This document shows, in pieces, positions 6,833-11,428 of a stretch of DNA of 11,428 nucleotides (within the stretch, counting starts at the first letter, position 1; every line of letters begins with the position of its first letter). Source of the DNA: Chloroflexota bacterium. GTDB lineage: Bacteria > Chloroflexota > Anaerolineae > Anaerolineales > VGOW01. The notes beneath the pieces are model-generated. The model was not told the origin of the DNA. It worked only from the letters and a program-made list of their open reading frames with translations, and searched no databases. Position numbers and translations under genes: made by a program. The stretch covers positions 1 through 11,428 of the forward strand of contig JACRLA010000153.1 of assembly GCA_016215145.1 (NCBI GenBank), written 5' to 3'.

Positions 6833-6861
6833 AGTATAGTGCATTGCTACGGATTCATCAA
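6833..6861 (-). promoter_or_regulatory. Promoter of the RRM protein gene, inside the end of the lipoprotein gene
   Basis: On the minus strand TTGATG (6856-6861), a 17-bp spacer and TATACT (6833-6838) make a good sigma-70-type match. The -35 overlaps the last codons of the lipoprotein gene (Leu-Met). The transcript would start near 6826, giving a leader of about 104 nt before the ATG. Confidence 0.6.
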
Positions 6862-8550
6862 CAACACCACGCCAATAAACGGCGGCTCGAAGTTTGTGCC
6901 GGGTTTAATATCGCTCAACGACATATTGCTATACATCACTTGAAAATCTAAATTATTGTTTGGGGTGAAGATGGCGTAATCGTCGAGATGGCTTTCGTCT
7001 TTCATGCCCAGCACACTTCCATCTGACCACATATATGTGATCTCGTGCGCCTGCTCTATCGTTTCCCAATCTTCATAATCTACAACGTTCGGATCGCCCG
7101 TGAGCGAGGCATCGGCGTAGATCACCTTCATCGGTTTCTCGTCGAGTGAGGTTGCCGAAGGGACGCCGCCACCGGGCGCCCCGCCAGGCTGCATGGCGTT
7201 GTTATTGAAGTACATTTTGTAGCGCGTGCCGCCGATGTGCATTGGCATGGGCGCTTGCACCGCCTGAAATAATTTGGGGCAGCCATTCGCGTCGTATTGC
7301 ACCTTCCACTCTTTGCCATCCCACACAGCGTAACCGGATGTCATCATATATTTGCTGCACGTTGTCGGCACGTCAATGGTGATGAACATAAACGATCCAC
7401 TCGCGCCATCCCAGCGCCAATCGTTCATCGTTGGGTAGCCGATCTTAAATTGACGCACGGCTTTAATATTTTTATTGCCATACGTCGCATCGCCCTCAAT
7501 GCCCAAGATCACCGTTGGCTCGCAGCCGCCGCCTTTAGAATAATCGGCGGCGGTTGAACACACCGTGCTGCTGCCCGAATTAAAATCACGACCCACGTAA
7601 CCATCTTTGCTGTCAATGTACATCACGCGCGTCTTGCCGTCTGTGCCTTCGCCTTCAAAAAAGAATCTCACCTTCGCGCCCAACTTGTCGCCCAATGGAA
7701 TTGCTTGAAACGTGGCGACTCTCGCCGCCGAACTTGTGCCTTCGCACGTTGTCTTTTGCGGCGGTTGAGGTTGTGAGGGTTGACCCGGTGTGCCGGGTTG
7801 AGGCGGCTTGGGTTGCCCTCCGGGTTGAGGTCGGCAATAGCTGATCAATCCGAAGCCCGACAAACTTTTCAACGGCATGATCGAAGCAAGGGCATCTATT
7901 TTCGAGACGATCATCGTGCCGATCTTCGCGCCCTTCTCGTTGCTATTGATTGGATCGTAATAAAGTTGAATCTTTCCGGCTAAATCTTTTCCTGCCCAAT
8001 CACCGTACACAATCGGATAGGCCTTCGTGTTGCCGTCGTCTACAAGTTTTGTTGCCGTCTGATATGTTGTGCCTTTGCCCTGCACCTGCCAAACCTCTTC
8101 CGACGTTTTGCCTTCTGCCGTTTTGTCGCTCGCCAAAAATTTTTCGCACTTCACATCCAAACAGGCTTTCATCGTCACCGCATATTTTGTGGCAGACTTG
8201 AGCGCGGTAAGCGTGGCGGTTTTCTCTGTGCCTTTAGCGTTCATCGTCACTTTCGATTTTCCATCGCTGGCGATGATCTCAAAATGATCCACCGTTTGAT
8301 TTGGCAAGTTCCATTGCACTTCAAATTTTGATGATGAGGTCATGCTGGTCTTGCCGATGGTTGCCACTCCCGGGCTGACGAGTCCGATGACCGCGTTCCA
8401 ACTCCCCTGTGATGCCGCCGATGTCGGCGCAGCCGCTTGCGTTGTTTTTGCTTGAGTCGCCTGCGGTGGCGCGGCGGTGGGCAGCAACACCGAACATGAT
8501 CCAATGGCGAAGGCGATTAATATGTGGGTGATGAAATGTTTGTGGTTCAT
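6847..8550 (-). CDS. Secreted lipoprotein with fibronectin type III domain, function unknown
   Basis: This 567-residue protein begins with a signal peptide and a lipobox-like AIGSC with Cys19, so it is probably lipid-anchored outside the membrane. A low-complexity Ala/Thr/Gln linker leads to a fibronectin type III-like domain at about 58-140, with KFEVQW, HFEIIAS and TATLTALKSATKYAVTMKAC as its strand pattern. After more beta-rich sequence, a Pro/Gln/Gly linker lies at 241-265. The remaining 300 residues are beta-rich with several Trp and Cys (CSTAADYSKGGGCEP, DVPTTCSKYMM) and match no family I can name. No catalytic motif is visible, and surface binding is a guess. The ATG at 8548-8550 has AAGGA 8 nt upstream. 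It lies downstream of the two-component genes on the same strand and may be part of or close to their regulon. Confidence 0.8.
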   Translation of the reverse strand: MNHKHFITHILIAFAIGSCSVLLPTAAPPQATQAKTTQAAAPTSAASQGSWNAVIGLVSPGVATIGKTSMTSSSKFEVQWNLPNQTVDHFEIIASDGKSKVTMNAKGTEKTATLTALKSATKYAVTMKACLDVKCEKFLASDKTAEGKTSEEVWQVQGKGTTYQTATKLVDDGNTKAYPIVYGDWAGKDLAGKIQLYYDPINSNEKGAKIGTMIVSKIDALASIMPLKSLSGFGLISYCRPQPGGQPKPPQPGTPGQPSQPQPPQKTTCEGTSSAARVATFQAIPLGDKLGAKVRFFFEGEGTDGKTRVMYIDSKDGYVGRDFNSGSSTVCSTAADYSKGGGCEPTVILGIEGDATYGNKNIKAVRQFKIGYPTMNDWRWDGASGSFMFITIDVPTTCSKYMMTSGYAVWDGKEWKVQYDANGCPKLFQAVQAPMPMHIGGTRYKMYFNNNAMQPGGAPGGGVPSATSLDEKPMKVIYADASLTGDPNVVDYEDWETIEQAHEITYMWSDGSVLGMKDESHLDDYAIFTPNNNLDFQVMYSNMSLSDIKPGTNFEPPFIGVVLLMNP

Positions 8551-8566
8551 GGTCTTTTCCTTTAAC

Positions 8567-8690
8567 GTAGAGACGTTCCGTTGGAACGTCTCGGAGGGAG
8601 ACGACCCACCGGGTCGTCTCTACGGTTGGAACGTCTCGGAGGGAGACGACCCACCGGGTCGTCTCTACGGTTGGAACTCGTCTCTATGTC
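8567..8690. repeat. 45-bp tandem repeat (two full copies plus part) with nested hairpins
   Basis: Two identical 45-bp units lie at 8581-8625 and 8626-8670; a third breaks off after about 9 bp. Each unit holds the inverted pair gagacgaccc / gggtcgtctc (8598-8607 with 8611-8620, and 8643-8652 with 8656-8665). The unit's ggaacgtctc (8583-8592) also pairs with gagacgttcc at 8570-8579. The theme matches the palindrome at 3980-4008. The block fills the spacer between the kinase and the lipoprotein gene and its 3' edge just overlaps the kinase stop region. It would form strong RNA structure if transcribed. Confidence 0.85.
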
Positions 8691-9916
8691 GGTATGGTGA
8701 AAAAGAATCTCGCTCCACGATCTAAATTCTCTACGCCGATCTTGCCGCCATGCGCTTCGATGATTCCTTTGGCGATTGCCAAGCCTAACCCCGCACCGCC
8801 AGTGGCGCGGCTGCGCGATTTTTCGCCGCGATAAAACTGATCAAATACGTAAAGCAAATCTTCGCTCTTCAAGCCTTCGCCTGTGTCACGCACTTCTACG
8901 GTGACGCCGTCTTGGCTTCGGGTGGCGATCACGCTGACGCTGCCGCCGTGCGGGGTGTGGCGAATGGCATTATCCACGAGATTGGCTATCACGCGGGCAA
9001 TGAGCTGCGCGTCAATGTCGGCTACATCCAGGTTGTTGGCGGCACTGCCGTTGACGGCGACCCCGTGTTGTTTGGCTCTTTCCGAAAAACTTTCTATCGC
9101 ATCGGAAATTAAATCCGAGAGTGAAGTGGGCGCGCGATTTAATTTTAATCCACCGGCATCAATTTGCGCCATCTGAAAAAGATCGTCAATCAAAATTGAA
9201 AGTGAGGCGATGTCGCGCTTGGCGGTGCGAAGGTAACGCTGCGTGGTGGCAGGATCATCCACCATGCCATCGGCGAGCGCCTCGACCATTGCCCGCACCG
9301 AAGTGAGCGGCGTGCGGAGATCGTGACTGACCCAGGCGATGAGATCGCGCCGCATCTCTTCGAGTTCGCGTTGTTGCTTTGCCGCGCTTTCGAGCTGCGC
9401 TGCCATTTGATTAAACGTGCGGGCGAGTTCGGCGACTTCGTCACTGCCGTCGGTAGAGGCGCGCGCGGTGAGATCGCCACGAGCAATGCTCTCGGCGGTG
9501 AGACAAACATTTGTTAATCGTGTTGTGAGTGCTTCGGAGAAAAAATAAGCAAACGCCCAAGCGATACATCCGGCGAATACCAGAAGAACAATTGCCAACA
9601 ATAGATCGTGACTACTGGCGAACATGAGTTGCGCCGTGAACCACACGTTGAGGAAGGTGAGCAAACTGGAGAGAGCGTAACTGCCGATGATTGTCCATTT
9701 GATTCGCGGCGAGCGTTGAATCCATCGCAAGCGATAGGCGACGTAACTTGCGCCAATCGAGATCAGAGCCGTGATCGCCAAGAACAGCGCCATCAAGCCG
9801 AGCTCCTTCATGGGCGGATTCATGATGACCATGAAAGCGATCAAGCCGACGACTGTGGCGACGATCATTCCGCCGATGAAGCGGAAGAAGAGGGGGAGGG
9901 GGCGGGAGAGAGTCAT
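8684..9916 (-). CDS. Sensor histidine kinase of a two-component system
   Basis: This 410-residue kinase has four hydrophobic segments in its first ~127 residues and little extracytoplasmic loop, so it may sense the membrane itself. A HAMP-like region lies at about 125-180 (AESIARGDLTARASTDGSDEV cut short here to its core DGSDEVAELARTFNQM). The HisKA domain has the phospho-accepting His198 in WVSHDLRTPLTS. The ATPase core shows the N box NLVDNAIRHTP (312-322), G1 DTGEGL (344-349), the F box FDQFYRGE (358-365) and G2 GGAGLGLAI (373-381). It lies 98 bp behind the response regulator gene on the same strand, so they form a pair. The first ATG is used, but no Shine-Dalgarno is visible; the spacer is a low-complexity repeat. 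The signal sensed is unknown. Confidence 0.92.
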   Translation of the reverse strand: MTLSRPLPLFFRFIGGMIVATVVGLIAFMVIMNPPMKELGLMALFLAITALISIGASYVAYRLRWIQRSPRIKWTIIGSYALSSLLTFLNVWFTAQLMFASSHDLLLAIVLLVFAGCIAWAFAYFFSEALTTRLTNVCLTAESIARGDLTARASTDGSDEVAELARTFNQMAAQLESAAKQQRELEEMRRDLIAWVSHDLRTPLTSVRAMVEALADGMVDDPATTQRYLRTAKRDIASLSILIDDLFQMAQIDAGGLKLNRAPTSLSDLISDAIESFSERAKQHGVAVNGSAANNLDVADIDAQLIARVIANLVDNAIRHTPHGGSVSVIATRSQDGVTVEVRDTGEGLKSEDLLYVFDQFYRGEKSRSRATGGAGLGLAIAKGIIEAHGGKIGVENLDRGARFFFTIPT

Positions 9917-10014
9917 ATAAAGTTCTAAGTTGGAAGTTCTAAGTTCTAAGTTTGAAATTTGGAGTTTGAAGTTTGCTCTTGGGATTTTGGAAATTGGGAT
10001 TTGGGATTTTCCCG
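9917..10014. repeat. Low-complexity spacer between response regulator and kinase genes
   Basis: The spacer is made of short direct repeats, aagttctaag variants (about 9920-9950), then tttgaaatttggagtttg and gggattttgg variants. No gene, hairpin terminator or clear ribosome binding site is seen. It resembles the slippage-prone spacer at 4618-4700 in style, not in sequence. Confidence 0.65.
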
Positions 10015-10701
10015 TCAGGGCTCAAACTTATATCCTACGCCCCAGGCCGTCATAACATGTCTGGGCTTGGAGGGATCGCTTTCGATCTTCTCACGCAAGC
10101 GGCGGATGTGGACCGTCACTGTGCTGGGGTCAACGTATTCCGTGTCCCACACGCGCTCCAATAATTGATCGCGGGTGAACACCTGACGTGGATGCCGCGC
10201 CAACAACCACAGCAGTTCAAATTCTTTTGCGGTCAACGATTTTTCTTTTCCATCAATCGTCGCTAATCGTGTGCGCGGATCGATCTTCATTTCGCCGAAC
10301 ACTATGGATTCTTCGTAGCTCTCTTGCACCGTGCCGTGTGTGCGTCTCAACACTGCTTTCACTCGGCTCACCAACTCTTGCGGGCTGAACGGTTTCACCA
10401 CGTAATCGTCTGCGCCCATATCCAGTCCGGCGATTCGATCTGCTTCCTCCTTGCGCGCCGTGAGCATAATGATCGGCACATCGCTCCACACTCGCAAGCG
10501 GCGAGTCAATTCGTAGCCGTCCATCTTGGGCAGCATCACATCCACGACTACCAGATCGGGCGGCGTTTGTTTAAACGCATCGAGCGCGGCTAAGCCATCG
10601 CCCGCTAACGTCACACCGAAACCGGCGCGCTTCAAATACAAGCTCACTACTTCGCCGATGCTCGGTTCATCTTCAACCACTAAAATTTTTTGTTCGCCCA
10701 T
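10015..10701 (-). CDS. OmpR/PhoB-family response regulator
   Basis: This 228-residue protein has a receiver domain at about 4-117 with the acidic pair Glu10-Asp11, phospho-acceptor Asp54 in VVVDVMLPKMDG, Thr81 and Lys103. The C-terminal winged helix at about 130-226 includes LTAKEFELLWLLARHP, RDQLLERVW and TVTVHIRRLREKIE, ending WGVGYKFEP. Phosphorylation by the kinase encoded just downstream should promote dimer binding to DNA. The ATG at 10699-10701 has AAGGA 7 nt upstream. The upstream spacer holds an inverted pair, ccttaca (10735-10741) and tgtaagg (10766-10772), which could be an operator. Targets are unknown; the lipoprotein gene is a candidate. Confidence 0.95.
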   Translation of the reverse strand: MGEQKILVVEDEPSIGEVVSLYLKRAGFGVTLAGDGLAALDAFKQTPPDLVVVDVMLPKMDGYELTRRLRVWSDVPIIMLTARKEEADRIAGLDMGADDYVVKPFSPQELVSRVKAVLRRTHGTVQESYEESIVFGEMKIDPRTRLATIDGKEKSLTAKEFELLWLLARHPRQVFTRDQLLERVWDTEYVDPSTVTVHIRRLREKIESDPSKPRHVMTAWGVGYKFEP

Positions 10702-10800
10702 CGTGAATCCTTTTTAAAAATTCTAACGTTCAATCCTTACACATCGCTAACGCCTGTAATAGAATTGTAAGGCACTCTCTGTATCATACAACGTGCTTGA

Positions 10801-10923
10801 CTTACGCAAAACACGTCAGCGTCATTGCGAGGAGCGTTCTTTGCGACGAAGCAATCTTGCGACGTGACCGGGATTGCTTCGTAAAGAACACTCGCAATGA
10901 CGTAAGCAGTTACGTGTGCGTAA
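10801..10923. mobile_element. MITE-like imperfect inverted repeat, about 123 bp
   Basis: The outer ends ttacgca...cacgt (10802-10816) and acgtgtgcgtaa (10912-10923) are inverted copies with three extra A on the left. Inside, cgtcattgcgag (10820-10831) pairs with ctcgcaatgacg (10891-10902), gttcttt (10836-10842) with aaagaac (10883-10889), and acgaagcaatc (10846-10856) with gattgcttcgt (10872-10882). The gtcattgcgag...gaagcaatc theme is a dispersed repeat I recall from many bacterial genomes. No transposase is encoded; target-site duplications are not clear. It lies in the spacer between the response regulator gene and the candidate selenoprotein gene. Confidence 0.7.
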
Positions 10924-10946
10924 TTTCTGACGTGAAAGGAGAGTTT

Positions 10947-11054
10947 ATGGCGAAGCGTTTAAAATTTCTTTTTGGAATTTGTTTAGCGATCTCCTCCTGC
11001 ACTGTTGTGGGGATGCCGCCAACTGCCCTCAACCCTTCGGAGCCCAACAAGTAG
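10947..11054 (+). CDS. 35-residue lipoprotein-type leader, ending TAG directly before the thioredoxin start
   Basis: The ATG at 10947-10949 has a strong AAAGGAG 6 nt upstream. The peptide MAKRLKFLFGICLAISSC is a clear lipoprotein signal: basic start, hydrophobic core and lipobox ISSC with Cys18. It then runs through TVVGMPPTALNPSEPNK to TAG at 11052-11054. The next codon, in the same frame, is the ATG of the thioredoxin-like selenoprotein. It may be a separate micro-lipoprotein with translational coupling (TAGATG), or the true leader of the thioredoxin cut off by a nonsense mutation. The frame is open further upstream to 10797, but only through the MITE. Confidence 0.6.
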   Translation: MAKRLKFLFGICLAISSCTVVGMPPTALNPSEPNK

Positions 11055-11428
11055 ATGACCGTTAAAAGCAACTTGCCCGATCTGGGTCCCGCCGCCGATT
11101 TCAACAGTCAACCTTGGATCAACACTGATGTGCCTCTGACACTTTCCGCGTTGCGCGGTAAAGTTATATTAGTGGAGTTCTGGACGTTTGGCTGAATTAA
11201 TTGCCGCAATGTGATTCCTTCGGTGAAGGAATGGTACAGCAAATATAACGGTGACGGTTTCACCGTGATCGGTGTGCATTATCCAGAATTTAATTACGAA
11301 CACGACTACAACAACGTGGTGAAGGCGACGCAAGATTATGGAATCAAGTACCCCGTCGTCATGGATAACAACGGCACGATCTGGAGCGCCTATCGCCAAA
11401 GCTATTGGCCCACGCGCTACTTGATTGA
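11055..11428 (+). CDS. Thioredoxin-fold (TlpA/redoxin-like) protein with in-frame TGA at the active-site Cys, candidate selenoprotein; 3' end beyond the window
   Basis: From the ATG at 11055 the frame is open to the window edge except for one TGA at 11193-11195. Reading TGA as selenocysteine (U47) gives VEFWTFG-U-INC-RNVIPS, where the family has FWTFGCINC; Cys50 is intact. The rest is a well-kept redoxin: LPDLGPAADF at the start, LSALRGKVILVEFW, then GFTVIGVHYPEF, YPVVMDNNGTIW and the cis-Pro loop SYWPTRYLID. TGA is stop elsewhere in this window, so a Trp reading is unlikely. A SECIS-like hairpin lies just downstream (11210-11236). The ATG abuts the TAG of the lipoprotein leader in the same frame; there is only a poorly spaced GGAG (12 nt) of its own. 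The role would be a thiol/selenol oxidoreductase, probably extracytoplasmic if the leader is attached. The alternative is a pseudogene with two nonsense codons. Confidence 0.7.
11210..11236 (+). promoter_or_regulatory. Candidate bacterial SECIS hairpin
   Basis: The arms 11214-11221 (attccttc) and 11225-11232 (gaaggaat) form a perfect 8-bp stem with a GGT loop (11222-11224). The stem can extend by three pairs (two G-U) past one mismatch to 11210 and 11236. The loop starts 27 nt after the TGA. Known bacterial SECIS elements need a short apical loop with G in its first two positions, about 16-37 nt after UGA, so position and loop both fit. The stem also encodes conserved residues (IPSVKEW), which tempers the inference. 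Confidence 0.6.

Noticed and set aside
8581..8670. Short CRISPR array
   Set aside because: The two 45-bp units are directly adjacent with no unique spacers, and no cas gene is near.
10797..10946. Upstream extension of the leader gene to 10797
   Set aside because: It would translate the MITE, while the ATG at 10947 has a strong ribosome binding site followed by a clean lipoprotein signal.
11052..11054. TAG read as pyrrolysine
   Set aside because: No Pyl context is visible, the site lies in a linker with no catalytic role, and an ATG follows directly.
11193..11195. TGA read as Trp through a changed genetic code
   Set aside because: TGA closes the Lgt-like gene (5412-5414, in an ATGA overlap) and the response regulator gene (10015-10017), and Trp would not fit the active-site Cys column.

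Overview
The window looks like a chromosomal segment of a Chloroflexota bacterium, probably Anaerolineae-like. This rests on three things: a MalT-type ATPase/TPR/BTAD regulator, a small protein that reads like the Os1348/NHLP (nitrile-hydratase-leader-like) clan, and intergenic spacers full of short palindromes and low-complexity repeats. It is an inference from family content; there is no rRNA or other marker gene here. Codes are standard: TGA closes at least two ordinary genes (the Lgt-like gene and the response regulator).

Left part (1-3937, all minus strand): a 1070-residue BTAD regulator is followed, after a palindrome and a rho-independent terminator, by a small-peptide cassette. The cassette holds a 61-residue peptide with a signal-like hydrophobic segment and an 11-residue Cys-containing tail, then a 70-residue NHLP/Os1348-like protein, then the first codons of a gene that leaves the window. 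A 16-bp palindrome sits in front of the 61-residue peptide gene.

Middle (4057-6244, plus strand): a three-gene run encodes a membrane-anchored TlpA-like thioredoxin (WCGPC), an Lgt-family membrane protein lacking most residues known to matter in Lgt, and a membrane-anchored trypsin-fold serine protease, the last two overlapping by ATGA. It ends in a strong terminator, followed by a bidirectional terminator shared with a convergent RRM/RGG RNA-binding protein gene.

Right-middle (6336-10701, minus strand): in transcription order, an OmpR-type response regulator, its four-TM histidine kinase, a secreted fibronectin-type-III lipoprotein of unknown function, and the RNA-binding protein. The RNA-binding protein has its own promoter, partly inside the end of the lipoprotein gene. 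Spacers between these genes hold low-complexity repeats and a 45-bp tandem repeat with nested hairpins.

Right edge (10801-11428, plus strand): a MITE-like inverted repeat precedes a lipoprotein-type leader (35 codons, ending TAG). It is followed immediately and in frame by a thioredoxin-fold protein whose first redox-active Cys codon is TGA (G-U-I-N-C). A hairpin with an 8-bp perfect stem and a GGU loop lies 18-37 nt downstream of this TGA, where a bacterial SECIS should be. This candidate selenoprotein is the most interesting item in the window and would be missed or called a pseudogene by ordinary gene callers.
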